Below, piece by piece: positions 1 to 11,580 of a DNA stretch of 64,000 nt. The DNA comes from Zhengitettix transpicula. Lineage: Eukaryota; Arthropoda; Insecta; Orthoptera; Tetrigidae. The translations under genes were made by a program, and so were the position numbers. Position 1 is the stretch's first letter; every line of letters begins with the position of its first letter. The notes under the pieces were generated by a model. The model was not told where the DNA came from, ran no database searches, and saw only the letters and a list, made by a program, of their open reading frames with translations. The stretch lies in the NCBI GenBank assembly GCA_037074705.1, contig CM073590.1:237758101-237822100 (forward strand), in the 5' to 3' direction.

Positions 1-43
1 CAGCTGTTTAACGTCAGGAAACTATTTTTAATAGAAATTATAC

Positions 44-59
44 AACGATTAAATTCTAT
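44..59. repeat. Target-site duplication, left copy
   Basis: The 16 bases AACGATTAAATTCTAT end directly before family A copy 1 and recur exactly at 540-555 directly after its A-rich tail. A long direct duplication around an A-tailed element is the mark of target-primed reverse transcription. Confidence 0.85.
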
Positions 60-539
60 AGGTCTGCGAGGGCTATTCTCTCGCAGGCAATACCGGCGAG
101 GGATGTTCTCTCGCAATCAGAACCTTGTAGGAGAGACACGACGGGGCTACCTTTGGGGATGACTTTTCCTCTCCGTTTTTTAACTAAGGTTCCCACAAGC
201 CGAGGCACCTCGGCCTGCTTTGAGAGGTGTATGTTCCGGGGTCACAGACCTTGGGCATACGGTAAGAGTTGTTCGCTGTTCCCATTGGAACAGTCGGCCA
301 GCTGCCTCCTAAACTGGTCGAGGCACGGAGGAGGGAATGCTGCGTCCCCACAGCAAACTCCTGTCCCGCTATCGGAAGGGCGTGGGACAAGTACCCAATG
401 CCCGACCTACCTGCTGCAGGTTTTTCTAGGTTTTTCCCTGCATTACTTTTAGGAGAATGCCGGGTAGGATCCTTAAACTAGTTGCCACCATCTGGATTAC
501 CCTCATGTAGCCTGTTACCGTAAAAAAAAACAAAAAAAA
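60..539 (+). mobile_element. Family A SINE-like retroelement, copy 1
   Basis: Near full-length copy of the most frequent repeat in the window. It begins with CTGCGAGGGCTATTCTCTCG and runs through GGTTCCCACAAGCCGAGG and GGCATACGGTAAGAG to a 3' end CATGTAGCCTGTTACCGT followed by an A tail (about 521-540). Compared with other copies it lacks about 90 bases near the 3' end (the CCCGGGGGCCCTAG to CTATTAAAGGGG block). It has no clear pol III A or B box, so it may be a SINE of unknown head or the tail of a larger LINE. Short open frames in both directions here recur in other copies with stops and shifts and are not genes. The flanking 16-bp duplication shows that it moved by retrotransposition. Confidence 0.8.
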
Positions 540-555
540 AACGATTAAATTCTAT
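540..555. repeat. Target-site duplication, right copy
   Basis: Exact repeat of 44-59, following the A tail of family A copy 1. Confidence 0.85.
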
Positions 556-1899
556 TGACCTGTTGCGGTATAAAAGTTTTTAATTATAAAACAATTATTA
601 TGTTTTATGTTTGTTTTACAGTTGAAAACTTTTATATCTGAATATGTAAAAAATCGCGACGAAACGTGTAAAAATTAAAATTAAAAATAATTTTGTCTCG
701 TTAAAAGGCTATGTTTTATTTATGATATATATAGCTGATTTTCCCCATTTTCAGTCACTGTTGATCCCTGATCTATGGATCTGGTATTTATAGGATTAGG
801 AAGTTGGGAAATAGAGCGTTACGAATTAACTTATTTAAAAATAAAAGATCAATAAGAAACAGCGAATTTAGATAAAATAAGTGATAGCATTAATACCACA
901 CAACGTTTCTCGGATCCTTGTCTCAGATATTTTAAAAATGGTATATTTTACAAGAGGAGTCGATTATTTAACAACATTTCAAATAATTCCGACACTGTGA
1001 TACAATAAAGGTAATTTAGGAAATTAAAAAGTTATTAATTGTAAATAAGTTGATTTTAGTATAAATAAATTTTTACATTTGTAGACAAAATTGCAATATG
1101 ATATGGTACATCATAGAGAACCATTTAAATAGATACTATAGCAGGAAATATTTCAAGAAAAGTGTCGCAATGTGTTTATAAATAAGATATATAACCTGAT
1201 AAAAGATTTTAATCGATTAATAAAAATAAATATTAATACATAAAGTAATAAGGTTGCAACGTTGTAAAAAAAACTGACTGAGTAGTTATCAAGTAAAATC
1301 CAAGAAGGTGTCATGGCGGCGGTAGAAAAAGAGGAATATGCTAATTGAGTTTATTGTAGTACGAATGTGCTAAAAGTTTACACTGTTTTTATTTTCGCGT
1401 TTGCTTGAAGGGTTAATTGAATTTTACAACACGTAAATAGATCCGTTTAAAAAATTAGGGATGAAACATCCGGCACGTTTTAATGGTTTTTTTTCTGTCA
1501 TAATATTTTAAATTTTTATTCGTTATAAATTTATGACTTCATGACTCGTGTTTTTTTTCCATTTGTTTAAAGAAGTCTATTATATGCATTTAGTTATATA
1601 CGACCACTTAGTAGAGGGGCTGAAAGACAGATGATGAGAGAGATAGAATTTTATAAATCAACCCCTACCTCTAAGATAATTTCTCGTCCAATAATCCAAT
1701 ATTTTACGGGCCACGTGACAATATATCGCGTCCAAAATCTGTTTTTTTTTTTAGCCACGGGGTTTTCCCGCCGCTTAACCGAGTTATGGCATCGGTCACC
1801 TTCGCCGGACACCCTCTCAATTACGGCTTAATTTTAACGAACTTTGTAATCGAATCACTTCTTAGGCGTCACTGCCTAACTAACCAGGGGTGGGTGGGA
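556..1899. other. AT-rich intergenic stretch, no gene seen
   Basis: Apart from the hammerhead-like relic at 885-930, I see only AT-rich sequence with short homopolymers. No frame longer than 70 codons and no recognisable repeat family. Confidence 0.5.
885..930 (-). repeat. Relic of hammerhead-like repeat (GAAACGTTGTGTGG end)
   Basis: Reading the minus strand, the sequence holds CAAGGATCCGAGAAACGTTG then TGTGGTATTA, the same end as the copies at 10001, 33118 and 58381. The CTGACGA half is missing, so this is a truncated copy. Confidence 0.6.
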
Positions 1900-2520
1900 G
1901 GTGTCACATTAGCATGGACAAATCAATCGATTAGAGCGAGGGTCCTGCCTGGACACGGAGCAGCAGCAGCAGCAGCAGCAGCAGGGGACAGCGGCAGTCG
2001 CTTTTGTGGCGTGGCAGGCAAGATAGTGTGGGAATCGGGTGCTGGTATTAACCCTTAGCCGTACAAATGACCCCAATAAATTGCGCCCCGGTTAAAAAAT
2101 AAATGTGTGTGTGCGCGCGCGCGCGCGTGTTGTGCGTGCGAAGCGAGCGCACGGGGGATTAAAGAATAGGTAAACACACAAATGTGGGGCCCACATGGAA
2201 TTGCCGACCGGCGTTTGTTTAAAGTCATATTTTGTGCGGCTGATTTGCGATACGCATCCCTCCTGCACACACACACCCCGCGCACTTCCCGCGCCTTCCA
2301 AACCTCCCCCGCGAGGAAATTTAATGCCTGCGGATCAGCCAGGGCTGCCAGTTCAAAGCGTTAAACTGACTCGTTAAAGCAACGTTTGTAATGTGATGAT
2401 AGTGGGCCCTTGCTACAGGAAAATATGGGAACAACCAACCCCCCTCCCCCTCACCCCTCACTGCCCCCGCCCTCTGCCGAAAACGACACGGATTTAATTA
2501 TTCTGTTCTTCGACAACCAA
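1900..2520. other. GC-rich island with simple repeats
   Basis: Apparently single-copy, GC-rich sequence containing a (CAG)n run of eight to nine units (1959-1984), a TG/CG alternating tract (2103-2129) and a C-rich block (about 2437-2475). An open frame through the CAG run would give a poly-alanine tract but has no other protein-like feature. Possible regulatory island; no function can be assigned. Confidence 0.4.
1959..1984 (+). repeat. (CAG)n trinucleotide microsatellite
   Basis: Eight to nine uninterrupted CAG units between GGACACGGAG and GGGGACAGCGG. Confidence 0.9.
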
Positions 2521-3105
2521 ACCACCAAGCCATCATATTCATCGGGAGTGTAACTGAAACGCGATCGGGAAAATTTCATCACCTCCCCTCAACCTCCCAC
2601 TCATCCCCTTTTCAATACTTTGTAGCGACACGTTAAAATAAACTTTTTTTTTTGACGTGATGGGGAAAAGTAACCATTCGAGAGGAGGATGGGGGGCGGG
2701 CGTATTATGTTTCCGTCCATCCGTCCGTCCGCACAGAAACGATCAAATTTAGAAACGCGATATACTAAACGTAATACCTGCAGGAAAAATGTACACTCGT
2801 TAAAAAAAATATATAGGTACCTGGTAAAATGATTTTTGTAGTGTTGTTGATCAGATCCGATGAAATATACGACAGGAAATGTTCATAATGTTCAAGCAGT
2901 TTCTTCTTCTTATAATGAACAGTTAACAAGGAATAAAAGATGTTAAGTTGGAATATTAAGGATTGTTTTGTACGAATATATTGAAAACGATTAGATTGTA
3001 GAACGTGGTCGCTTGTTTACAATGATAGTTATAATACACGCCACATACGGCGCTGTGTTCGCAAGAAATACAATTTAATTCATATTTTTAAATGTATATA
3101 ATGAT
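2521..3105. other. Unassigned intergenic stretch
   Basis: Mixed composition passing to AT-rich. It contains a short (CCGT)n-like tract near 2715-2733 and nothing else recognisable. Confidence 0.4.
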
Positions 3106-3126
3106 TATATATATATATATATATAT
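3106..3126. repeat. (TA)n tract at LTR-like element edge
   Basis: About ten TA units immediately left of the terminus TGTAATAATAC. All three LTR-like elements in this window are embedded in such tracts. Confidence 0.8.
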
Positions 3127-4389
3127 TGTAATAATACAATTAAAATAATGAATTTAATGAATTTGAAGAGTTCGAGCCCCACGTTGTGGAAGCCATTTTC
3201 TTATAATCAATTAGAAAGCCTTTAATTTAAATAAAAAATTAATAAAATTTACAAACAAAAGATTTTTTTTGAGGCAATCATTTAAAAAATTACAAATTTA
3301 AAATATTAAATTTCTCAGGGTCTTCACTGGGTTTGATAATGGACACATCAATTATATTTATAATCTTATTATTTTTATTTTTTATTTAAGTTAACTTTTA
3401 GTCCTGAGACTTTACAGTTGTGATAATAATAATAATAATAACAGTAATTACAATTGTTAAAAATTAACAAATAACAAGGTATTTACAATTTATAAATACT
3501 TCACATGTAAACTTGTGGTCTTGGATGTGACCCTTGTCATATAATCTTATTAACAAACAAATCACAATTAAAAGAAAAGAAATTTACTTGACCATTAAAC
3601 TAGAACGAAATTTAAAATGAGATCGAAATTAAGAAGTAAAAAGATTAGAACGAATTAAAAAATTTAAACGGAGAACGAAATCTGACTCCTATCTTTCAAT
3701 TACGTTTCCATAATTAATCATTTAGTATTTTGTTACTCACATTTGTCCAGCATTCCAGCGTACCTTTCAGTTTCGAAATACACTATTGCGGGGATTTAAC
3801 ACTGATTCTAAACTCACAGATTTTACACTGGTTCTAAGCCAAAATTTTATATGATGTCGGGAACTCGGATGATCCTCCATTTTTGTTGTCAGCTACCTGT
3901 TGACTGCTTGCCTTAGGTGAATTCTGCTGGCCTTTAGGTGAATTCCTTGGTCTGTAGATGTTCTATTCTTTACTACATTGGACTCAAACTGGAATTTTTA
4001 CTATTTCTGGCTGGCTGTGGACACAAAACTGCTTTTACTTAGCAAGTTTCGACGTCATGCTTTCGTTAATGTTTTACTTTGTTCTCAGAAATGTCCAGGC
4101 ACCAACTGACTCTGTTAAATTTTAATTGCCGGTTCTGTTGAATTCTCCTCCAGCTAACAGTTATACCTTGACGATGTCTTTCCGCGAACTGCTCCTCACA
4201 ATATGTTCCTGCGAACTGAACTATCGTCTCGCATTTTTGCGCGCAATACACCGTTTTTCGGACCTTCCGACAAAGGAACAGAGCTGGACTCCATTGTCGC
4301 TATGTTCTGGACCACGGCTACAAAGGATTTCTCAAACAATTTAAATTTTTATGTTCAAACAATTATTGTTCTAATTAATTGGCATTACA
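3127..4389 (-). mobile_element. LTR-like element, copy 1 (1263 bp)
   Basis: On the minus strand it starts TGTAATGCCAATTAATTAG and ends TATTATTACA, so it has TG...CA ends and is flanked on both sides by ATAT. The start matches the start of the copy at 28442 (TGTAATGCCAATTAAACAGG). An internal block ATCAAACCCAGT, followed shortly by GACCCTGAGA (minus strand, near 3320-3350), is shared with the copies at 14242 and 28442. No gag or pol frame lies inside. TG...CA ends with a 4-bp ATAT duplication fit solo LTRs of Gypsy elements of the 17.6/297 type, but the ATAT lies in a TA repeat, so the duplication is not proof. A non-autonomous element remains possible. Confidence 0.6.
3168..3195 (+). other. 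tRNA-Lys-like 3' segment (primer-site-like)
   Basis: GAGTTCGAGCCCCACGTTG followed by TGGAAGCCA resembles the T arm and 3' end of animal tRNA-Lys(CUU), which ends in TTCGAGCCCCACGTTGG, GCGCCA. Its complement is the usual primer-binding site of LTR elements primed by this tRNA. Here it lies about 40 bases inside the terminus of the element. Related CCACGTTGG segments occur at 4408, 33307 and 48309. Confidence 0.5.
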
Positions 4390-4407
4390 ATATATATGTA
4401 AATATAT

Positions 4408-4460
4408 TGTAATAATCACTTTTTATTAAGGGAAATAAACCACGTTGGATACAAATTATC
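4408..4460 (+). mobile_element. Terminal module of a second TA-embedded element
   Basis: Just beyond copy 1 another terminus begins with ATATTGTAATAATCAC and is followed about 30 bases on by CCACGTTGGATACAAA. This is the same order as at 3127 and 48309 (TA tract, TGTRRT, AT-rich spacer, CCACGTTGG). The opposite end was not found. Confidence 0.4.
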
Positions 4461-6470
4461 TGGTTCTCAAAATGAAGGAAGTTGAAATTAATCAAAAAGT
4501 TTAAAAAGATAACAAAATTATTTATTTAACAATATTTAGTCTTCGTTTAATTTACATGTTAATATTATACTTAGGCTTTTGTGAGAACTCAATTTCAGGG
4601 CCGCCTTTGGAGCCTCTACTAAAGATAGAACAATAATTTTTTATTTCCAATAAAAAGTACTATTATTCTATTGAAAGTTATATAATTATAATAAAGTTAT
4701 CGAAATCTGACGGCAAGTTTATAGATTAAAATTTGTTTGATTTACATAGCATTCTGTCTGGTTCTTCTGGGGCTTATTTTAACGTAATTTGCTTTTTAAT
4801 TATTATTTTTATTAACAATACTTTTGACTAACAGACCAGTTACACTGATTCTACTTTCTTATTGTTTGCAAACACTTTGGATCACTGTCGATGTCTTTCT
4901 GTTTCTCAATACCGAATTGTTCGTAGATCACATACCGCTCCCTGCCTAATTTGCCTTTTATTGTTCACATTCTACTTTCTCTGAATATCTGATTAACTGC
5001 TCCAAGTAACTGTGTTCTCTCGTTGCATACTTGACATACTGGAAAGTGAGAGCTGGCAACTACTGTCTAACAATCACTACCTGCTCTGACAAACAACACA
5101 CACGGACCTACGTTGTACTAAATGACATGTTGCATATCCTAAATTTGGGTTATCGATGAAGAATTGATATTGAGTGTATTATAGGTAGAATTGATTTTAA
5201 TTTAAGAACAGAAGAAATGCTCCAATCGATGCTCAACCAATGAGGCATTGAAACTGAATTGAAGAATACAGGTTGAATTTTTTTCTTCACATCTATAGTA
5301 AGACATATTCGTGAAACAGTGTGTTTTACTATACGGGTAAGCAAAAAAATTGCTAAAATGTCAAAAATTTAAAAACCTTCCGACGCTAGTCTTTTTCTGT
5401 CGCTTTTATATTGCAATCTCCCCACCTCAGGAAACGTCATCCATCCTTTTTATTTCACATGATCGAGACGGTAATGTTGTTGTGTCCAGCTTTCTTGCCG
5501 TAAATCCTCAAACCAATGGGGGATTTTTCCGGGCCAGCACTACCGTTGTTACTAAAGCAAACCATTCTTTTCAAACGTCTGTAATATGTGATTTTAATTC
5601 TATTGTGTACTTTTCTTTGCCGAAACTGTAAAGTGGATACTCTGTCGTATCAGAACTGGAATATACTCAACTGTAATAAATTACAACGCGAAATTTCAGA
5701 ATTTCTTGTACCGACAGCAGTGATAACTCACACATTTCGTCAAGTTTTATATTGTAGAGATCAACAATTTATTGTAAATAAATATTTTTTGTTTAATATT
5801 ATTTTCGGCGTAATACTGAGACCGGAACATTGTAAATAACAGTCAGTGTGACGCAAGAATGCAGAGATTGGACCCTATTATTGTCGGTAAAAGCCAGTGT
5901 AATACGCAGAACTTTGGAAAAACAGGAGTGTGGCCTGGAAACTCGAACAGGAACAACGAAATTAAGTGAGGATGTATCGAAGATAAAAATTTATTTCACT
6001 TATTGATTTACTACAAGGTTTAATAATAAATAATTTGAGTGTTAATGTGTGGAGTAAAGACAGCGGCCATTATGAAGAATGTCCTACAAGTTAATTTTCC
6101 AACATTTAACAGCAATGAAGTGGACAATGATGTAAATAAAATTTTCTTTTACATTTAAATGTAAGAATGTGATCACTGTATTATTAAGAAACGGAACGAG
6201 ACTGTTCTGAAATTTAACCCTGAAAGTGACCCTGATCATTACTTAGGTCGGAATACCATCTTAAGAATAGGATGAAGGACGGTGGTGATCATATGAAGAA
6301 ATGTCAGGTTTTGTCGGTAAAAGTGTATGTGAAAAACCTTGTTGACAGTGAAATCATCTAGTTTTTCTATTTAATGATGAGATATGTCCTATGGAAAATT
6401 GACATTGCGTGGGAGGTGCCATATTATTATTCAGTAGAGCTGTTGAATGGAAGATAATAGACGGCGAGGT
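4461..6470. other. Unassigned intergenic stretch
   Basis: About 2 kb of AT-rich to mixed sequence without recognisable repeat or gene. The longest frame (5350-5631, +, 93 codons) has no recognisable motif. Confidence 0.4.
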
Positions 6471-7215
6471 ACTAATGATGACGTGCACATTCTGGTGGCT
6501 TGCATATGTGGAGCGCCTGGCGTGCCTGGAGTTCGCAGCGAGCATCCAATCATCGCGCAATTATGTTAAATATTTTCATTAGCTTCCGATTGGCGTTATT
6601 TAGCGTTTAGTGGTAACGTGCTGGTGAAAAGCGCACCTCGCTCTATCTCTATCTCTCTCCGTTTCTCTTTTATTATTCCCAATGCGAGAGACAGAGAATA
6701 GTCAGAATTCCGACTCGGTGGAGAGCAAAACCATCCTCCACCCCCCCCCACCACCCCACTCTACCTCCCCCGTGGGGGTGCAAAGCATTGTTTGTGGCCG
6801 AAGAATTTCGCCAGATTTATGCGTGATTATGCAGCCAGGAATGTAGCAGCTTCGGATGAATTAAAGCCCGTTGTTATACTGCGTCGGAGCAGCTGCTAAT
6901 AAAATATGGTTGTTAGCAACGTGCGGTTCTAGGCCCTGCTTGCTCCTGCTGGGCCTCGCTCGCGTGTGCAGCACGTGCGCAAAATTGCCTCGTGTGACGC
7001 TACGGAATTGTTAATGTTCCATTCCTCTCTCTCCACGCCCTCCCCTCCCCCTAGTTCTCGACGACTGTCTGTCTGGTCAGTGTCTTCACCGGGGCTGCTC
7101 TAAGGACGCTTGATGACATTTTAATTCGCGGCCGCCCTCTGTGCCAGGGCAAAGAGTTACGGCGCCAAGGGGAGCAAGCACGCCGGTGCGGCCACCCTCC
7201 GTCTAGGAAATTATC
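6471..7215. other. GC-rich single-copy island
   Basis: Higher-GC block with TTTATGCGTGATTATGCAG, AGCAGCTGCTAATAAAA and other TAAT or TTTAT(G) cores of the kind bound by homeodomain proteins, and a C-rich run near 6739-6765. No repeat copy seen. A regulatory or conserved non-coding element is inferred from composition only. Confidence 0.35.
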
Positions 7216-7331
7216 AGAAACCCTTTATGAAACACCAAACAGTATTCCTCCTTGTCTTATCTCTCATTTCCCTCAGTTCTCTTTGTAAAATATTTTATTT
7301 AATACAACCACTAATAAATAAAAAATTGCGG

Positions 7332-7840
7332 TTCCCACAAGCCGAGGCACCGCGGCCTGTTCTGAGAGGAGTAAGTTCCGGGGTCACAGACCTTGGGCAT
7401 ACGGTAAGTGTTGTCCGCTATTCCCATTGGAATAGTCGGCCAGCTGTCTCCTAAACTGGTCGAGGCAAAGAGAAGGGAATGCTGCGTTCACACTGCAAAC
7501 TTCTCTCCCGCTATCGGAAGGGCGTGGGACAAGTAACTACCTGATGCAGGTTTTTTAAGGGTTCTTCCTGCATTTCTTTAGGCGAATACCGGGTAGGATC
7601 CTTTAAATATAGCCCGGGGGCCCTAGTTAAACCTTGGCTACCTTCCTCTACCCTACCGCATCCCCCCTTTCAAATCCCTTCCTATGCTATTAAAGGGGAA
7701 TAGCCCGGGGGCCCTAGTTAACCCTTGGCTAACTTCCTCTACCCTTCCGCATCCCCCCTTTCAAATCCCTTCCTATGCTATTAAAGGGGAGTTGCCCTAA
7801 GTGGATTACCCTCATGTAGCCTATTGCCCTAAAAAAAAAT
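7332..7840 (+). mobile_element. Family A SINE-like element, copy 2 (5' truncated)
   Basis: Starts at TGCGGTTCCCACAAGCCG, about 90 bases into the family, and runs to the 3' end CCTATTGCCCT plus nine A. It is longer than its siblings at the 3' side because a 91-base block is duplicated in tandem (7610-7700 and 7701-7790), each block running from TAGCCCGGGGGCC to CTATTAAAGGGGA. Confidence 0.8.
7610..7790 (+). repeat. Tandem duplication inside family A copy 2
   Basis: Two head-to-tail 91-base blocks with only a few differences (for example AACCTTGGC against CCCTTGGC). No other copy in the window shows the doubling. Confidence 0.85.
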
Positions 7841-8127
7841 GCCGTGTCAAAAATTCAAAAAAGTATGGAACGGACTCTGATTAATGTATTAATTTAACCA
7901 AAAATGTAATTATTTAGATTATTGCACACTGAAATATGAAAATTATTAGTACGAATTTTATCAGCATTTTCACAAAATTATATAATTAAAATAAACCCAT
8001 AAAATTTAATCATAAATTTTTAAACAATTATATTTTAAGCACTCTGGAACTAACTGTTTATCTCTCTCGTATCTAAATGATGTTTGGTTTACATAATTAG
8101 AGTCTCAATAATTTATTATTATAATTA
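7841..8127. other. AT-rich spacer
   Basis: Plain AT-rich sequence between two family A copies. Nothing recognised. Confidence 0.4.
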
Positions 8128-8685
8128 AGAAATCCTGCGGGAGGTTTCTCTCGTAGGTAACCTGCGAGGGATGTTCTCTTGCTGACAGAACCTTGTAGGA
8201 GATATACGAAGGGGTTACCTTTGGAGATGGCTTCTCCTCTCTCTGGTTTTTGAAGTAAGGTTCCCACATGCCGAGGCACCTCGGCCTGTCTTGAGAGGTG
8301 TATGTTCCGGGATCGCAGACCTTGGCCATAAGGTAAGAGTTATCCGCTATTCCTATTGGAATAGCCGGCCAGCTGCCTCCTAAACTGGTCAAGGTATGGC
8401 GAAGGGAACGCTGCGACCCCACAGCAAACCCCTCTCCCACTATTGGAAAGGCGTGGGGCAAGTATCCAACGCCCGACCTACCTGATGCAGGTTTTTCTAG
8501 GGTTTTCCCTGCATTACTTTAAAGGAATTGCCGGGTAGGATCCTTAAACCGTATCCCGGGGGCCCTAGTTAACCCTTGGCTACCTTCCTCTACCTTTCCG
8601 CATCCCCCCTTTCACTCCTTTACCTATGCTATAAGAGGGGAGTTGCCACTATGTGGGTTACATAACCTGTCTACACCTTTAAAAA
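8128..8685 (+). mobile_element. Family A SINE-like element, copy 3
   Basis: Near full length, from TCCTGCGGGAGGTTTCTCTC to a 3' end of the alternative type, CATAACCTGTCTACACC, instead of GTAGCCTGTTGCCCT with poly A. An open reading frame of 118 codons on the minus strand (8105-8461) lies wholly within it and is a by-product of the repeat. Confidence 0.8.
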
Positions 8686-9309
8686 ATTATACCGATGAAA
8701 AATGAAATTCTGTAGAAAATTAATAGACGGACGCTTTCGATCTAGCTGGTCATTTTCAACCGCATTTTAAGATTTTTATGTCTGATAAGAACGTGTCTTC
8801 CGACGTTAAGGATGGTTTTTTTTTTAAAAAAAAGAGTGTCTTGAAGGCTAAAATTAACACGTGAAAATGACTAATTACAGACAATATTTCAACCAATAAG
8901 TGCAAGACCTGTAGTTTTAGCTGTAATATCCATAGAAAATCCTGCTTAAAGTAGCAACTTTCCTTCTTCTCCACTTTCCTATCCAGCATTATCAAGCTGT
9001 GCAATGTTTGCTAAAGGTTGCTTAAATCTTTCGTGTCAGTTGGATTAACCAAGACATTTTCCTCGGGGCACCTTTAGGTAGAGATGAGACTACCTAAGGG
9101 GTAAATTATTTCTTTTACTGCTAATTGATCAAGATTTTCAGCATAAGACAAATCAAATGACGAGAACATAAGGATATTGGTAAAAGTTAATGTTGTTTCT
9201 AAATGTAACAGATCTACTTTACATTTAGCAGTAAAATGGCTATACAAAAAGTTATTGAAAGTTAGAGCAAAGTTGTGAGCTGCAATCTGTATATCCGATA
9301 GTGTTGATG
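8686..9309. other. Unassigned stretch with a GCTTTCG motif
   Basis: AT-rich sequence. Near 8725-8760 the minus strand reads GACCAGCTAGATCGAAAGCG, related to the CGAAAGC motifs near 17010, 38045 and 56610 and, more loosely, to the CGAAACG repeats. Confidence 0.35.
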
Positions 9310-9585
9310 GACAAACCCGTCTCCCGCCAGGCGAGGGGAAAGCTGCGACCCCACAGCAAACCCCACCTTCGGAATGGCGTGGGACAAGTACCAAATGCCC
9401 GACATACCTGATGAACGTTTTTCTGGGGGTTTTCCTGCATCAGTTTTAGGCGAATTTCCGGGAAGGATCCTGAAACCATAGCTCGGGGGCTACCTTTTCG
9501 CATCCCCCCTTTCAGTCCTTTTCATATGCTATAAGAGGGGAGTTGCCATTATGTGGATTACCCTATACATAGCCTGTCTACACCT
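9310..9585 (+). mobile_element. Family A SINE-like element, copy 4 (5' truncated)
   Basis: Begins within the family at CGCCAGGCGAGGGGAAAGC and ends with the second 3' type, CATAGCCTGTCTACACC, followed by TCTTCTTCTTC. It lacks part of the CCCGGGGGCCC block. Confidence 0.75.
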
Positions 9586-10000
9586 CTTCTTCTTCTTCCT
9601 GGATGGAATGTTCTTTAAGGCCAAAGACGACGGGCGTTGCGTAAGTAAGTGTATATATAACATTTTGTCATAGATCAAAGAGGCTTTGAACTGGCTGAAC
9701 ATTCGCTTTCGTAAACCACAAAAATAGGTGTCTGCTGGTTCACAGGGGTTCTTTACAATTCATAATAAAACAAGACACGGAGTTGATGGTTTTTACACAC
9801 ACACAAACACGAGGCACACTGTTGCGTATGGCTCTAGAAAATGGAAGGAATGAAGCCTAATTTTGAAGGTTTTGTCATCTCTGGGTTCCACAAGTGCAGC
9901 CTCGGTTCATTTATTGACCCTTTTCCGATGTGGAATTTTATAAAGGAAAGAAAATGTAAATTTACAAGTAAAATATTTGTCGTGTAAAAAGCTTTTGGGT
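9586..10000. other. Unassigned stretch
   Basis: Mixed sequence with a short CA-rich tract (9786-9806). Nothing recognised. Confidence 0.35.
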
Positions 10001-10160
10001 TTTGTCAACTGACGAGTGCAGTTGTGTCGCTCTAAGCTCTTCTCCGCACCTGAGGAAAGGCACAAGGATCCCAGAAACGTTGTGTGTGGTATTTATATTA
10101 TCATTTTTTTACCTGCATTTGGTTATCTTTCTTTTATTTACTTTTTATCAGACGTAAATT
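10001..10160 (+). repeat. Hammerhead-like repeat, single copy
   Basis: Unit running from TGTCAACTGACGAGTGCAG through TTGTGTCGCTCTAAGC to the core GCAC-CTGAGGA-AA-GGCA...TCCC-A-GAAAC (CTGAGGA at 10050-10056, GAAAC at 10074-10078), then GTTGTGTGTGGTATTTATAT and ACGTAAATTTTTCAATTT. The core order matches the hammerhead consensus CUGANGA, helix II, GAAA; the flanking GCAC can pair with GTGT. Helix II here has one mismatch. Confidence 0.65.
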
Positions 10161-10840
10161 TTTCAATTTAAAAAAAATTAAAGTTATTTCATTGTAGTTA
10201 ACCTATATATTTAAAAATTATCGACATTCAAATAATGATATATTGATAAATATTGCGTAATGAGAAAAATTATAATAAATAAATAAATATCAGTCAATTT
10301 TAAAATATAAAAAGCGGAGAATTTAATAAATTTAAAACGTTTCATCCCTTAACAGTTAAATCTGTTTGTTTTAAAGAAACGTTGTTAATTTATTAAATTA
10401 TCCTTTTCTTTTGACTTAAAATTTGCCTGATATTTATTTATTATAAAATTCGAATATTTTAAAATACCATGGACCATTACAATCTGATATTGCTTTGTGG
10501 TTTGACTACGGCCTGACTTGATTTAACATTTGAAACAAGAGCATTTGTAACGTTGGAAGCCCCCCTGTAAACGATTTATGCATTGGAAAGCAACAAGAAG
10601 AGGGTTTTTTATATTATAAAATATAATCAAGACAATAAAAAACGGTCATGAAACGATGCGTTATGATTTACACTATAAATATGGAGGACCATCGTACCGA
10701 GGGCCAAATATTAGTTCAGTAAATTCATTCATTTGTTATTCACAGACTTTTAGTGTGTTATTTGTAACTATTCAGCGATTTTGGAAGAAGGAATGTAATG
10801 TAGATTTATGGGTATTTGAGCGTTGGTGGTGGCACGTAGA
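10161..10840. other. AT-rich stretch, nothing recognised
   Basis: AT-rich sequence with homopolymer runs and no repeat family I can identify. Confidence 0.4.
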
Positions 10841-11580
10841 GAACACAAGCTCACGTCCGCTCGTTCACTTACTTGCAGCGGCGATAAATCGCGTTGCCTC
10901 CCTCCCTCGCCCTCTCCACCTCACCCTCCCAGCCCCTACCTCTGTCCTCTCCAACTACTAGACGCGCTCGCTTTAATTAAAGGTTATCCCTGCCGCTAAT
11001 TGGCGATTATTTCCCTCTCTCAGACTCCCACAAAGCAGCAGGTCGCTAAAAATATGATTTCTTCTTTTTTTTTAACAAAAATAAATAAATAAATACATCT
11101 CATTAGTCTCGAATATATTTTTTTTTAACAGAAGAAAAAATTAAGAGTTGATGACGGAATGGAGTGAGAGAGAAGCAAGCCGTCGACAGAGACAGAGAGA
11201 GAGAGAGTTTTGAAAACAGATATTGTGTTTTTAAGGGAGGAGGGTGGGGGGGGGAAGAGTGTTTTGCGGGCGGGGTTTTGGATTGGACGTTTTACTTTGT
11301 TGCCGATATAAATCATTCTGAAACTGACTCATTATTAAAACATTACCCAATTAATACCATCAGCGGCAACAGTTTAATGCAGAGTGAGTGCCGGCCGCGT
11401 TCTCTCCGTCTCTCATTTTCCCCCCCGTTAATTAGCGAAGGCTTTCTTTTATTTATTGGCTTGTTTTTGTTCGCAGAGCACTTGTGACCTCTGCGTAATT
11501 AGGAATTTTCGTAATTATCATGACAAACAATTGCTGGAAGAGAGACAGAGAGAGACAGAGAGAGAGAGAGAAACGTTATA
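10841..11580. other. GC-rich island with GA microsatellites
   Basis: Higher-GC blocks (10850-11040 and 11380-11510) with GCGGCGATAAATCGCGTTGC and CCGCTAATTGGCGATTATTT, separated by an AT-rich part, and purine tracts rich in GA at 11187-11206 and 11540-11571. Apparently not repeated elsewhere in the window. Candidate regulatory DNA by composition only. Confidence 0.35.

Noticed and set aside
1786..2058. Frame with a poly-alanine tract from (CAG)n
   Set aside because: A trinucleotide repeat gives such frames automatically; there is no other protein-like feature.
8105..8461. 118-codon frame and similar frames in other copies (22674-22880, 44142-44348, 53349-53573)
   Set aside because: The same peptide-like strings recur because they lie in copies of family A. 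Their ends and frames vary with the copy, and the opposite strand has equally long frames, so they are not genes.
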